Shown here: positions 8,036 through 17,132 of the stretch, one piece after another | How positions within the stretch are numbered: position 1 is the first letter of the stretch | How the letters are laid out: each line of letters begins with the position of its first letter | DNA from: Deltaproteobacteria bacterium | GTDB lineage: Bacteria; Desulfobacterota; Binatia; HRBIN30 | Direction: 5' to 3' | DNA: 37,514 nucleotides | Assembly: GCA_016200585.1 (NCBI GenBank) | Contig: JACQEN010000132.1 | Location: 1-37,514, forward strand | The notes under the pieces: model-generated | Databases searched by the model: none | Told to the model about the DNA's origin: nothing | The model's input: the letters and a program-made list of their open reading frames with translations, nothing else | Translations under genes and position numbers: made by a program

Positions 8036-8629
8036 ATGAAGCACGACTCGGATGGGCTGCGGCGTTGCGGCTGGGCCGGGAGCGACCCGCTGTACGTCGC
8101 ATACCACGACGACGAATGGGGTGTGCCGCTGCACGACGACCGTCGCTTGTTCGAAATGCTCATTCTCGAAGGCGCGCAGGCCGGCCTCAGCTGGATCACC
8201 ATCCTCAAGAAGCGCCAGAACTATCGTAAGGCCTTCGCGAACTTCGATGCGCAACGTGTCGCCCGCTTCGGTGCGCGCGACCGCACCCGGCTGCTGGCCG
8301 ACGCCGGCATTGTCCGCAACCGTCTCAAGATCGATGCAACCATCACCAACGCCAAGGCCTTGCTGCAGCTGCTCGAATCAACCGCTTCCTTCGACGCCTG
8401 GTTGTGGTCGTTCGTCGACGGCAAGGCGATTCACAATCGCTGGCGCAACTTGCGCGACGTACCGGCCAAAACAAAGGAAGCGGAAGCGCTCAGTCGAGCC
8501 TTGAGGCAACGCGGCTTTCGCTTCGTCGGCCCGACCATCATCTACACCTTCATGCAAGCGACCGGAATGGTAAACGACCATCTCGTCGACTGCTTTCGCC
8601 ACCGCGAGTGCCAGCCGAAGCCGCGATGA
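8036..8629 (+). CDS. tag: DNA-3-methyladenine glycosylase I
   Basis: A 197-residue helix-hairpin-helix DNA repair enzyme that excises 3-methyladenine from alkylated DNA. The Tag zinc site is complete: C11 and H24 at the N-terminus (RRCGWAG, VAYHDDEWG) and H182 and C186 near the end (NDHLVDCFRH). The recognition pocket Tyr and Glu lie in YHDDEWG and LFEMLILEGAQAGLSW, and the segment LSWITILKKRQNYRKAF is the family hallmark. The ATG at 8036 is preferred to the TTG one codon upstream. It follows the acyl-CoA synthetase by 36 bases on the same strand and probably shares its transcript. It is convergent with the disrupted membrane-protein gene. Confidence 0.95.
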   Translation: MKHDSDGLRRCGWAGSDPLYVAYHDDEWGVPLHDDRRLFEMLILEGAQAGLSWITILKKRQNYRKAFANFDAQRVARFGARDRTRLLADAGIVRNRLKIDATITNAKALLQLLESTASFDAWLWSFVDGKAIHNRWRNLRDVPAKTKEAEALSRALRQRGFRFVGPTIIYTFMQATGMVNDHLVDCFRHRECQPKPR

Positions 8630-8647
8630 ACAAGCGACTGCCTCACC

Positions 8648-10250
8648 CTATCGGCCGGTCGGCGGGGTTTCATCTGCCACGCTCAGATCGATCGTGAATC
8701 CCGACGCCAAGTCGTCGGCGCGGCGCAGACGCAATCCCGGATGCGGTTCGGGGGTGCACGGCAGCGACGCGTCGAGGCACGTCGGCGTGCCTTTCGGTAC
8801 CGTCACCACCAACCCACTGGCGAGGCGAACCTCTTCGACCGGCGTGCGCCCGACAATCTCGAACTGCTTGACCTCCGACCACACCTCCTTGCCGCGCCAG
8901 AACGGCATGGCCGTCGCCCACACGACGAAAGCGACCGCGCCGGCGCGCAACCACCATCGGCCGCCGCGAATCGTTTCTCCCATCCCGAGCAAAACGAGCT
9001 GTACGGGCAGGACCCAGATCGTCGTGCCCTGATAGCGCGGCATCGGCGCGTTCAAGAAGCAAAACACGAACGACACCAGCGTCGGCACCAGGATGACCGG
9101 CGACAACCCTGCCGACTTGCCGCGCCACCAACGCCACAAGCGCAGAGGAACGCCGACCACCAGAGCAAAGATTCCCACCGCCAGCGAGTCCAACACCGCT
9201 GAATCCGACCAACCCAAGCTGATCAAGGCTCCGCGGAACCATGTCGGGTCACGAAAGAGCTCACGGACGTCGAGCATCATCGGTCGCTGGATCCAACCCA
9301 CAGCGTCAAGTTTGGTGGTCCAATCGACCGGCAATGCCCCCCACTTGCTCGGGTACAACGGACACCCGCTGGTGATCAGGTTGCTCCCGATCCAGGGAAC
9401 GACCCCAAACGCCACAATCAAGGCCAGCTGGACAAGCATCGACCCTGCCGCCGGTAGCCCTTGTCGTTCGCGCCACCACCAGCACAAGAAGGCCACCGGG
9501 ACAATGGCGATTGCCAACCCGCCGATCGACAACTTCACCGTAATCGCTGCCGCGCCGATCCACGCAATGGCGCGCAAAAGGAAATGCGACTCGTCGCCGG
9601 GTGCAAGCTCGAGGAAGACTATCAGCTCGCCGGCCAGGATGATCCCAAAGAGACCGACACAAAGGTCGGGTGATGGGCTGGTAAAGAAGACGCTGACGGC
9701 TTGATTGCACAGAGCCGGCAGCATCAACGCGTAGAACAGGTCCGCAGCCCGTGCCGCCCCGCGGCGCAACAACAAGCGCTCGCAGCCGAGCAGGCAGCGC
9801 GCCGTCAGTCCCCAGACCAAAACGCTGTTGGTAACGTGATAGGAGCGCCCGATGAATGGCGCGCTATCTGTCGCCAAAACGCGGCCCGTACAGAGCGTGG
9901 TTGGCGAGCCACAGCGTCGCCGCCAGGAAGCTGGCAGCCCACAGCGCATGGCGCGGCAGGCGGCGCAGCAAATCGACCCAGAGACTCCAGCCGCCGGTGA
10001 TCAAGCCGACGGTCGCGAGGGTCGCAATGAAGATGCGCGCCAGGTCGCGCACCGGCAACAGAAAGTGCCACAGCTGCAGGAGCAGCAAGATGGCCGTCCA
10101 TCCGAGCCAGTACGCCATCCACAGGTCACCCGCCGATCTGGCGCGCCCGCCGAGAACGCGCCTGGTCAACAATCCTACTCCGAGCAGCACGGGTGCGAGC
10201 GCAGCCCATGCGGCAATGACGATCCAGAGATCACGCGAAAGCACGGCCAC
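8648..10250 (-). pseudogene. Disrupted multi-pass membrane protein, glycosyltransferase-39-like or DUF-type
   Basis: Two minus-strand frames together encode one hydrophobic membrane protein. The first runs from ATG 10250 (MAVLSRDLWIVIAAWAAL) through about four membrane segments to NHALYGPRFGDR and stops at 9864-9866. The second picks up in another frame at PFIGRSYHVTNSVLVW near 9870 and continues through about seven membrane segments to a soluble tail ending at 8648. At the join, the acidic loop that usually follows the GD in such proteins, and the segment leading to SYHV, appear missing, so the lesion looks like a deletion with a frameshift rather than a single-base error. If intact the protein would be an inner-membrane enzyme of cell-surface carbohydrate assembly, but that function is a guess. 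Confidence 0.6.
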
Positions 10251-10470
10251 GATCCTACGCTTGCTCTGAATACCTCTCTGCGCCTGGCGCGCACAGCGGT
10301 TTGGGAGTCATTCGGCTCGACCTGATATCAAGCACGCCGCCCTCCTACCATAGGGCGCGAACTTGTCGTACTCTCGTAGACAACAATTGCTCCAGAACGT
10401 CGATTTGCTTACAACCAAGCGGCCGCGAACCCAACCGGGTCGCCGCGCACGCAGGTAAGGAGAGCATCGC

Positions 10471-12642
10471 ATGGCGGACAAAGGCAGAGCCGACCTCGAA
10501 CTGTGGCGGCAACTGGCAAGCAAAGAACGCAAGGGCGCCGATCCGGACGGCCTCCTGTGGCACACGCCGGAAGGCATCGACGTCAAGCCGCTCTACACGC
10601 GCGCCGACGTTGCCGATCTCGATTTCGCCGACACCGTCCCGGGAGATTTTCCCTTCCTGCGCGGTCCGCGCGCCACCATGTACGCCGGTCAGCCGTGGAC
10701 CATCCGCCAGTACGCCGGCTTTTCGACTGCCGAAGAATCGAACGCCTTCTACCGCGCCAATCTCGCCGCCGGCCAGATGGGCTTGTCGGTTGCGTTCGAT
10801 CTGGCAACCCACCGCGGCTATGACAGCGACCACCCGCGCGTCGTCGGTGATGTCGGCAAGGCCGGTGTCGCCATCGATTCGGTCGAAGACATGAAGATCC
10901 TGTTCGACGGCGTGCCGCTCGACAAGATGTCGGTGTCGATGACGATGAACGGCGCCGTTCTCCCGGTGCTCGCCAGCTTCATCGTCGCCGGCGAAGAGCA
11001 AGGTGTGCCGCGCGCCAAGCTCACCGGCACCATCCAAAACGACATCCTCAAAGAGTTCACGGTGCGCAACACCTACATCTATCCGCCCAAACCGTCGATG
11101 CGCATCGTCGCCGGCATTATCGAGTACACCAGCAAGGAGATGCCGAAGTTCAATTCCATCTCGATCTCCGGCTACCACATGCAGGAAGCGGGAGCGACGT
11201 GCGACCTCGAGCTGGCGTTCACCATCGCCAACGGGCTCGAGTATGTGCGTGCGGCGCTGTCGAAGGGCCTCGACATCGACGCCTTCGCCGGCCGTCTGTC
11301 GTTCTTCTTCGCCATCGGCATGAGCTTCTACATGGAGGTCGCCAAACTGCGGGCAGCGCGCTTGCTGTGGGCGACCCTGGTGAAGAAACACTTCAGCCCA
11401 AAACAGCAAACCTCGCTGATGCTGCGCACACACTGCCAGACGTCGGGCGCCAGCCTCACCGAGCAGGATCCGTTCAACAACGTCATCCGCACAACCGTCG
11501 AAGCCATGGCCGCGGTGTTTGGCGGAACCCAAAGCTTGCACACCAATTCCTTCGACGAGGCGATTGCTCTGCCGACCGACGCCTCGGCACGCGTGGCGCG
11601 CAACACGCAGCTGATCCTGCAGCTCGAAACCGGGATTCCCAAGGTCATCGATCCGTGGGCCGGTTCGTACTTCATGGAATCGCTGACGCATGCCCTGGCG
11701 CGTAAAGCGCTGGGAATCGTCGAAGAAGTCGAAGCGATGGGCGGCATGACCAAGGCGATCGAAGCCGGCATGCCGAAGCTGCGCATCGAGGAAACCTCGG
11801 CGCGGCGCCAGGCCCGTGTCGACCGCGGCGAAGACATCATCGTCGGCGTCAACAAGTTTCAGCTTTCCGAAGAGCCGGAGATCGACATCCGCGAGATCGA
11901 CAACAGCGCCGTGCGCGAAGCGCAGGTGGCGCGGCTCAAGCGCATCAAAGAAACGCGCGACGCCGGCAAGGCTCAGACGGCCCTCAATGCGCTGACCAAG
12001 TCGGCGGAGAACGGCCAAGGCAATCTGCTGGCCCTGGCCGTCGACGCCGCCCGAGCGCGCGCCACCGTCGGCGAGATCTCCTCGGCCCTCGAGAAAGTAT
12101 GGGGGCGCTACGCCGCGGAGATTCGCTCCATCACCGGCGTCTACGGCGGACAATACGGCGACGATGCGGAATGGAAGGAGCTGCGCACCGAAGTCGACCA
12201 CTTCGCCGCCGAGCACGGCCGCCGGCCGCGCATGCTGGTCGCCAAAGTCGGACAAGACGGACACGACCGCGGCGCCAAGGTGATCGCCACGGCGTTTGCC
12301 GATCTCGGATTCGACGTCGACATCGGCACGCTCTTTCAAACGCCGGAAGAAGTGGCGCGGCAAGCGGTCGAGAACGACGTCCACGTCGTCGGCGTGTCGA
12401 CGCAATCGGGTGGCCACAAAACCCTGGTACCGCAGCTGATCAAAGAGCTCGAGCGACTTGGTGCCAACGACATCGTCGTCACCGTCGGCGGCATCATCCC
12501 GGCGCGCGACTACAAATTCCTCGAAAGCGTCGGCGTAAAGGCAATCTTCGGTCCCGGCACCAAGATCCCCGGCGCCGCTCGCAAGGTTCTGAAGCTCGTA
12601 CGCCACGCCGGCGAATCGACGCCACGAGCGGCGACGGCATGA
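10471..12642 (+). CDS. scpA: Methylmalonyl-CoA mutase (single-chain, B12-dependent)
   Basis: Interconverts (R)-methylmalonyl-CoA and succinyl-CoA using adenosylcobalamin. The 723-residue chain has the N-terminal substrate barrel and the C-terminal B12 domain of the full-length enzyme. Substrate-defining Tyr is Y81 ([13 protein letters not shown]), R199 in [11 protein letters not shown] matches the carboxylate-binding Arg, and Y235-H236 in SGYHMQEAG are the radical-shielding pair. The B12-binding DxHxxG is D596-G-H598-D-R-G601, followed by the GG near VTVGGIIPA. Together these favour methylmalonyl-CoA over isobutyryl-CoA mutase. AAGGAG lies 9 bases before the ATG. It is followed after 67 bases by its chaperone gene meaB, and a second mutase of the ethylmalonyl type is at 33593-35569. 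Confidence 0.97.
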   Translation: MADKGRADLELWRQLASKERKGADPDGLLWHTPEGIDVKPLYTRADVADLDFADTVPGDFPFLRGPRATMYAGQPWTIRQYAGFSTAEESNAFYRANLAAGQMGLSVAFDLATHRGYDSDHPRVVGDVGKAGVAIDSVEDMKILFDGVPLDKMSVSMTMNGAVLPVLASFIVAGEEQGVPRAKLTGTIQNDILKEFTVRNTYIYPPKPSMRIVAGIIEYTSKEMPKFNSISISGYHMQEAGATCDLELAFTIANGLEYVRAALSKGLDIDAFAGRLSFFFAIGMSFYMEVAKLRAARLLWATLVKKHFSPKQQTSLMLRTHCQTSGASLTEQDPFNNVIRTTVEAMAAVFGGTQSLHTNSFDEAIALPTDASARVARNTQLILQLETGIPKVIDPWAGSYFMESLTHALARKALGIVEEVEAMGGMTKAIEAGMPKLRIEETSARRQARVDRGEDIIVGVNKFQLSEEPEIDIREIDNSAVREAQVARLKRIKETRDAGKAQTALNALTKSAENGQGNLLALAVDAARARATVGEISSALEKVWGRYAAEIRSITGVYGGQYGDDAEWKELRTEVDHFAAEHGRRPRMLVAKVGQDGHDRGAKVIATAFADLGFDVDIGTLFQTPEEVARQAVENDVHVVGVSTQSGGHKTLVPQLIKELERLGANDIVVTVGGIIPARDYKFLESVGVKAIFGPGTKIPGAARKVLKLVRHAGESTPRAATA

Positions 12643-12656
12643 GAATAGCGGTTAGC

Positions 12657-12700
12657 GGTTAGGGGTACGGGGCAACCCCATAGCCCCTTAACCCCTAACC
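12657..12700. repeat. Perfect 10-bp inverted repeat forming a long hairpin between scpA and meaB
   Basis: GGTTAGGGGT (12657-12666) pairs with ACCCCTAACC (12691-12700), and inside it GGGGC (12669-12673) pairs with GCCCC (12683-12687), leaving a 9-base loop. The stem begins 15 bases after the scpA stop and ends 9 bases before the meaB ATG. There is no T-run, so it is not a classical terminator. It takes the place where a Shine-Dalgarno site for meaB would be expected. An attenuator, processing site or mobile intergenic repeat are all possible. Confidence 0.75.
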
Positions 12701-12709
12701 CGAGCCCCC

Positions 12710-13729
12710 ATGTCTATTTCAATTGATTCCCTCGCCGCCGACCTGCGCACCGGCAACCGTCGCGCCTTGGCCAAGGCAATCACGCTGGTCGAAAGCACAC
12801 GCGCCGATCATCAACGCGATGCGCAGAGGTTGCTGGAGGTGCTGTTGCCGCATACCGGCAGGGCGTACCGAGTCGGGGTCAGCGGCGTCCCCGGCGTCGG
12901 TAAGAGCACCTTTATTGAAGCCTTCGGATTGTATCTGATCGGCATCGGCAAACGTGTTGCCGTACTGGCGGTCGATCCTTCGAGTGCGATCTCCGGCGGT
13001 AGCATCCTCGGCGACAAGACGCGCATGGCGCAGCTGTCGACTTCACCCGAAGCCTTCATCCGCCCGAGCCCGTCGGCCGGCTCGCTGGGCGGCGTGGCGC
13101 GGCGTACGCGCGAAGCGATCCTGGTGTGCGAGGCGGCGGGTTACGACGTGGTGCTGGTGGAGACGGTCGGCGTCGGCCAATCGGAGTTCACCGTGGCCTC
13201 GATGGTCGACTTCTTTCTGGTGCTCATGCTTGCCGGCGCCGGCGACGAGCTGCAGGGCATCAAGAAGGGGATCCTCGAGCTGGTCGACGCGCTGGCGATC
13301 AACAAGGCCGACGGCGACAACTTGCGGCGCGCCGAGCAAGCCGCGGCAGAGTATCGCGGCGCCTTGAACCTCTTCCGCCACTCCAGCAGCCAATGGGATC
13401 CGCCGGTGGTCACGGTGAGCGGGCTCAAGGCCACAGGTATGGATCGCATCTGGGCGATCGTGCAGGACCATCGCGGCAGACTCGAAGCGTCGGGAGCGTT
13501 GGCGCAGAAGCGCCGGACGCAGCAACAGACCTGGTTCTGGAACATGATCAACGACGGCCTCAAAGAGCACTTCCTCGGACGCAGCGACGTACAAGATCTG
13601 CTCCCCGACCTGGAAGCCGCCGTCGCCGGCGGCAAGGTCACGCCAACCGAAGCCGCCCGGCGCCTCCTGGCTCTGCTCGATACCGCCAGCCATCCGGCCG
13701 ACGGCAAAGAGCGCCGTAGAGCACGCTGA
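12710..13729 (+). CDS. meaB: MeaB/ArgK-type GTPase, chaperone of methylmalonyl-CoA mutase
   Basis: A 339-residue G3E-family GTPase that gates cofactor loading and protects the mutase from inactivation. Walker A is GVPGVGKST at about residues 60-68, followed by the MeaB signature AVDPSSAISGGSILGDKTRM, the switch segment VVLVETVGVGQSE and the base-recognition motif INKADGDN. The C-terminal dimerisation helices are present (QQQTWFWNMINDGLKEHF). It directly follows scpA, the standard arrangement. The ATG at 12710 has no Shine-Dalgarno sequence: the preceding 50 bases form the hairpin at 12657-12700. It may therefore rely on coupling or on a leader structure for translation. Confidence 0.95.
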   Translation: MSISIDSLAADLRTGNRRALAKAITLVESTRADHQRDAQRLLEVLLPHTGRAYRVGVSGVPGVGKSTFIEAFGLYLIGIGKRVAVLAVDPSSAISGGSILGDKTRMAQLSTSPEAFIRPSPSAGSLGGVARRTREAILVCEAAGYDVVLVETVGVGQSEFTVASMVDFFLVLMLAGAGDELQGIKKGILELVDALAINKADGDNLRRAEQAAAEYRGALNLFRHSSSQWDPPVVTVSGLKATGMDRIWAIVQDHRGRLEASGALAQKRRTQQQTWFWNMINDGLKEHFLGRSDVQDLLPDLEAAVAGGKVTPTEAARRLLALLDTASHPADGKERRRAR

Positions 13730-13947
13730 ATTGCGGCACTCAGTTCGGCCGGCATCGGTGTTTGAGCCTTGGTCGGACCGCCACCGTGACGGGTCAACAC
13801 CACGCGGTCGCCAAACAGGTCACGAAGAACAACCTTGAACTGCAAGCAAGATAGAGCTGTAATGATTCTGGCCCCGTCTCGCTCTGCATCGGGGATTGCA
13901 ACGCGGACGGTGAAGTTACGATCGAGGAGTCGAAGAGATGAAGGAAA
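13730..13947. other. Intergenic stretch after meaB with gene debris
   Basis: Most of this 218-base gap holds no intact gene. Its right part is the EF-hand tail fragment at 13855-13939. Its left part reads, on the minus strand, a protein-like GDRVVLTRHGGGPTKAQ without start or stop boundaries, possibly another scrap. Confidence 0.4.
13855..13939 (+). pseudogene. Fragment of a secreted-protein C-terminal EF-hand (dockerin-like) tail
   Basis: The plus strand reads LCIGDCNADGEVTIEE and then stops at 13937-13939. This is nearly the same as the calcium-binding tail CVGDCNRDGEVTIDELI of the secreted protein at 36429-37205. A stop codon at 13852-13854 cuts the frame upstream and no gene body precedes it, so only one calcium loop of an eroded gene remains. 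Confidence 0.65.
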
Positions 13948-14322
13948 GTGCTCGTTACGTGGATTGAAGACAAGAGATCGCGAGCGGTCATTCCTTGGCT
14001 GATTGGGCTGTGGGTCCTTGTCGCCAGTCTGGGAGCGTTTCTGGGATCGAGCCGGTCTCCCCTACGTGCCATCGCTACCGCCCTACTGTTTCTTCCAGCA
14101 GGTCTTTGGATGCTGCTGCCGGTCGCGCGCGACTCCTGGCCCGATGGCATCGGCGAATTCGCGCTGTGCGGTGCATACTGGCTGATCATCGTCGGGTTGC
14201 AGTTTCTCTCCGTGCGCCGGCGCTCACTGTTGTACTTGAGCTTGCCCTATTTGATCGTCCTCGTGAGCTTTGGTGGTTGTTTCTTCGGCGACCCCCACAA
14301 GGTCTTTGTAGTGCATGGCTAG
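13948..14322 (+). CDS. Small four-helix membrane protein, unknown function
   Basis: A hypothetical inner-membrane protein of 124 residues with four hydrophobic segments: roughly 13-33 (AVIPWLIGLWVLVASLGAFL), 40-60 (AIATALLFLPAGLWMLLPVA), 71-90 (FALCGAYWLIIVGLQFLSV) and 95-114 (LLYLSLPYLIVLVSFGGCFFG). No domain is recognised. The GTG start at 13948 has AAGGA only about 4 bases upstream, shorter than usual, so the start is uncertain. The regular spacing of hydrophobic stretches and basic loops supports a real gene. It is convergent with the aldo/keto reductase and follows an eroded gene fragment. Confidence 0.55.
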   Translation: MLVTWIEDKRSRAVIPWLIGLWVLVASLGAFLGSSRSPLRAIATALLFLPAGLWMLLPVARDSWPDGIGEFALCGAYWLIIVGLQFLSVRRRSLLYLSLPYLIVLVSFGGCFFGDPHKVFVVHG

Positions 14323-14390
14323 GAAGGGCGCTGCGCATCGAGCCACAACGAAAGTAGCTGCGTCGCGCCTTCGGCCGTGCTCCTCTAGCA

Positions 14391-15380
14391 TCATCCATGC
14401 TGCCAGATGCGGTTGAACACGCCGCGCTGTCCCGGCTTGGCAACGCGATCGAGTGCCGCGACCTCTTCGGCCGACAAGCGCCAGCCGAGGGCGCCGGCGT
14501 TCTGCTCGGCTTGCGCCGCGTTCTTCGCGCCCGGAATCGGAACGGTGCCTTTGCAGATGAGCCAGTTGAGCGCCACCTGCGACGGCGTCTTGCCGCCATG
14601 CTTCTCGCCGCAACGGCGCAGCTCGGCGATGATCGGCTCGATCTCGGCCATTGGATAGGCCGAGAAGTTGCGCTTTCCCGGTGGCGGGTTGGCGGCGCTG
14701 TACTTGCCGGTGAGCCGTCCCTGCCCCACCGGCGAGTACGACAGAATCACCACGCCGAGCTCCTTGCAGGCGCCCAACAAGCCAGTGGACTCGGGCCGCA
14801 TGCGCAGCAGCGAGAACTCCACCTGATTGGTCGATAGGGCGATGCCGCGTTCCTTCAAGGCACGGTGGATGGCACGCACCTCTTTCTCCGAGTAGTTCGA
14901 CACGCCGACGGCCTTCACCAGGCCCGCAGAATGCGCCGACGCCAACGCATCCGCCATCGCCTGATGCGAGCGCAAACTGATCGGTCCGTGAATCTGGTAG
15001 AGATGGACATACGGCATCTGCAGGCGCTCCAGTGAAGCGCGCAACGAGCTCATCAGCGCGCTGCCGACGTTGAACCGCCACGGAAACGGAATGAACTTCG
15101 TCGCCACCACGACGCGGTTGCGATTGGCCTTGTCCTCCACCAGCAAGCGACCGATGATGCGCTCGCTTTCACCTTCGCCGTACGCTTCCGCGGTGTCGAG
15201 CAAGGTGACGCCACAGGCGATCGACCGCTGGTAGGCCTCACGAATCGTGTCGATGTTGTAGCTGCTGTCGTAGCCGTTCATGCCCCAGGTCGACTTGTCG
15301 CCCCAGGCCCAGGTGCCGAGGCCGAGCCACGGCAGCCGCACGTCACAGTTGGGTAGCGCAATGAATTCGTCGTTCGCCAT
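14391..15380 (-). CDS. Aldo/keto reductase (second, plant/Tas-like type)
   Basis: A 329-residue NADPH-dependent aldo/keto reductase. Catalytic residues are Asp and Tyr in LLDTAEAYGEGESE, Lys in VVATKFIPFPW and His in HLYQIHGPIS. The C-terminal cofactor-binding stretch VPIPGAKNAAQAEQN is intact. The N-terminus (LPWLGLGTWAWGD) and the YSPVGQGRLTGKY segment place it in the AKR13/Tas-like or plant chloroplast-type branch, distinct from the reductase at 2939-3856. The substrate is unknown. It is divergent from the acyl-CoA ligase at 15429, with only 48 bases between their starts, so the two probably share a promoter region. Confidence 0.88.
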   Translation of the reverse strand: MANDEFIALPNCDVRLPWLGLGTWAWGDKSTWGMNGYDSSYNIDTIREAYQRSIACGVTLLDTAEAYGEGESERIIGRLLVEDKANRNRVVVATKFIPFPWRFNVGSALMSSLRASLERLQMPYVHLYQIHGPISLRSHQAMADALASAHSAGLVKAVGVSNYSEKEVRAIHRALKERGIALSTNQVEFSLLRMRPESTGLLGACKELGVVILSYSPVGQGRLTGKYSAANPPPGKRNFSAYPMAEIEPIIAELRRCGEKHGGKTPSQVALNWLICKGTVPIPGAKNAAQAEQNAGALGWRLSAEEVAALDRVAKPGQRGVFNRIWQHG

Positions 15381-15428
15381 GGGCGCAACCCTACCCGGTC
15401 TGAATCGAATTGGCTATCAACCGCGACC

Positions 15429-17069
15429 GTGGCGTCGTTCCCGAAATGGACCTGGGACATCCCCGAGCACTTCAACATCGCCGTCGCCTGCAGCGACGCT
15501 CACGCGCGCGGGCCACTCGCCAAACGGGAAGCCGTCATCGTCGACGATGATGTCCTCGGTGTGCGCTCGTTGACCTACGCCGAGCTGGCCGAACAGACCA
15601 GCCGCTTCGCACAACTCCTGCGTGAGATCGACATTGCAGCCGGCGACCGCATCTTGATCCGTCTGCCCAACTGCATCGAGTACTCGGTGGTGTTCCTCGG
15701 AGCCATGAAGCGCGGCGCCGTTCCGGTGCCGACCTCCCCTCTTCTCACCGCCGATGAGATCGTCCATCTGGCAACCGACTCCGGCGCCCGTGTCGTGGTG
15801 ACCGACCACGCCAGCTGGAACACTTTGCACGCGACCTTCGACCGGCTCGATCACGTCCGCCACGTCATGCTCGTCGGCGGTGGATCGACGGCACCTTCGT
15901 CGCACCTGTCGCTCATCGACCTGGAAACGCGGCTGGCGCGCATCCACCATTGGGAACCCGCCCATCCGACGCGCGCCGACGATCCGGCCTACCTCGTCTA
16001 CACGTCGGGCACGATGGGCTATGCCAAGGGCGTGCTGCATGCGCATCGCGTTCTCATCGGCAAGCAGCCGTCGTCGCAGTACTGGTTCGACTTCCTGCCG
16101 CAAGGGGATCGTGTCCTGCACTCCGGGAAGTACAACTGGACCTACGTCCTCGGCACTGGCTTGATGGACCCGCTGTATCGCGGCCATACAACCATCGTCC
16201 ACGAAGGCAGCAACGACGGCAGCATCTGGCCGCCGCTGATCGCCAAGCATCGGGCGACCACCTTCATCGGCGTGCCGACGCTGTATCGTCACATCATCCA
16301 GAAGACCGCCTTTGCACAAGCCGACGTGCCGTTGTTGCGGCATTGCATGTGCGCCGGCGAGCATCTGTCGGAAGAGGTCCTGGCCGCCTGGCGCCAGCGT
16401 TTCGGCATGGAGATCTACGAGGGTCTGGGCATGACCGAATGCTCGTACTACCTCTGCCAGACGCGATCGCAGCCGATTCGTCCCGGGTCCGCCGGCTTTG
16501 CGCAACCCGGCCACGACGTGAAGCTCCTCGATCCGGGCACGTGGCAGGAGGTCGCGCCGAATGAGGAAGGCATGCTGTGCATTCCCAAGAGCGACCCGGC
16601 CCTGATGCTCGGCTACTGGAAGCAACCGGAAGAGACGGCACGCTGCTTCCACGACAACTGGTTTCTCACCGGCGACTATGCGCGGCGCGACGCGGACGGC
16701 TACATCTGGTTCCTCGGCCGCAAGGACGACCTCATCAAGAGCTTCGGCTATCGCGTCTCACCGCTCGAGGTCGACCGCGTGCTCAAGGAGCATCCCGAAG
16801 TCGCCGACGCCGCAACCGTCGGCGAGGCCGTCGGCGGCGACAAGTTGCTGGTCGCCGCGTACGTTGTCTTGAAGCACGGCAGCAGCCTAACCACCGACGC
16901 GCTGCTCGCCTACGGCCGCCAGCATCTGGCGTCGTACAAGGCCCCGAAAATCGTCTACCTCGTCGACGACCTGCCGCGCACCCGCAACGGCAAGATTCTA
17001 CGACGAGCGCTCAGCCCGAGCATGGCGCGCCGACCATCGGCTGACCAACGGACCGAGCCGAAGAGTTGA
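15429..17069 (+). CDS. Acyl/aryl-CoA ligase (AMP-forming), benzoate-CoA ligase-like
   Basis: An adenylate-forming CoA ligase of 546 residues. The P-loop YTSGTMGYAKG is at 191-201, followed by YEGLGMTECSYYLC (adenine-binding), FLTGDYARRDADGY and the hinge FLGRKDDLIKSFGYRVSP; the catalytic lysine is K522 in RTRNGKILRR. The pattern HSGKYNWTYVLGTGLMDPLYRGHTT resembles benzoate-CoA and medium-chain ligases, so an aromatic or short branched acid is plausible but unproven. The start is a GTG (MASFPKWTWDIPEHFN) with weak Shine-Dalgarno. The last residues (ADQRTEPKS) are encoded by intergenic word-repeat-like DNA. It is convergent with pckG. Confidence 0.88.
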   Translation: MASFPKWTWDIPEHFNIAVACSDAHARGPLAKREAVIVDDDVLGVRSLTYAELAEQTSRFAQLLREIDIAAGDRILIRLPNCIEYSVVFLGAMKRGAVPVPTSPLLTADEIVHLATDSGARVVVTDHASWNTLHATFDRLDHVRHVMLVGGGSTAPSSHLSLIDLETRLARIHHWEPAHPTRADDPAYLVYTSGTMGYAKGVLHAHRVLIGKQPSSQYWFDFLPQGDRVLHSGKYNWTYVLGTGLMDPLYRGHTTIVHEGSNDGSIWPPLIAKHRATTFIGVPTLYRHIIQKTAFAQADVPLLRHCMCAGEHLSEEVLAAWRQRFGMEIYEGLGMTECSYYLCQTRSQPIRPGSAGFAQPGHDVKLLDPGTWQEVAPNEEGMLCIPKSDPALMLGYWKQPEETARCFHDNWFLTGDYARRDADGYIWFLGRKDDLIKSFGYRVSPLEVDRVLKEHPEVADAATVGEAVGGDKLLVAAYVVLKHGSSLTTDALLAYGRQHLASYKAPKIVYLVDDLPRTRNGKILRRALSPSMARRPSADQRTEPKS

Positions 17070-17132
17070 GAAGCTGAACAGCCTTCTCCAGCGCTCTGCC
17101 GACCGCTCGACTTTTCGACTTTGGCTTTCCGC
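17070..17132. repeat. Second copy of the TCGAC/AGTCGAA word repeat at a convergent gene junction
   Basis: TCGACTTTTCGACTTT (17107-17122) is, read on the minus strand, 15/16 identical to 5100-5115. As at the first site, it lies between two converging genes. The surrounding GAAGAGTTGAGAAGCTGAA is of similar low complexity. A bidirectional 3'-end element is possible. Confidence 0.5.

Noticed and set aside
10345-12606. A 753-codon open frame on the minus strand
   Set aside because: It lies entirely antisense to the methylmalonyl-CoA mutase gene, has the RRxHAD-type composition of a GC-rich shadow frame and matches no family.
13745-13845. A minus-strand reading GDRVVLTRHGGGPTKAQTPM after meaB
   Set aside because: Protein-like, but there is only a TTG start, it runs into meaB antisense, and no family could be named; at most an eroded gene scrap.
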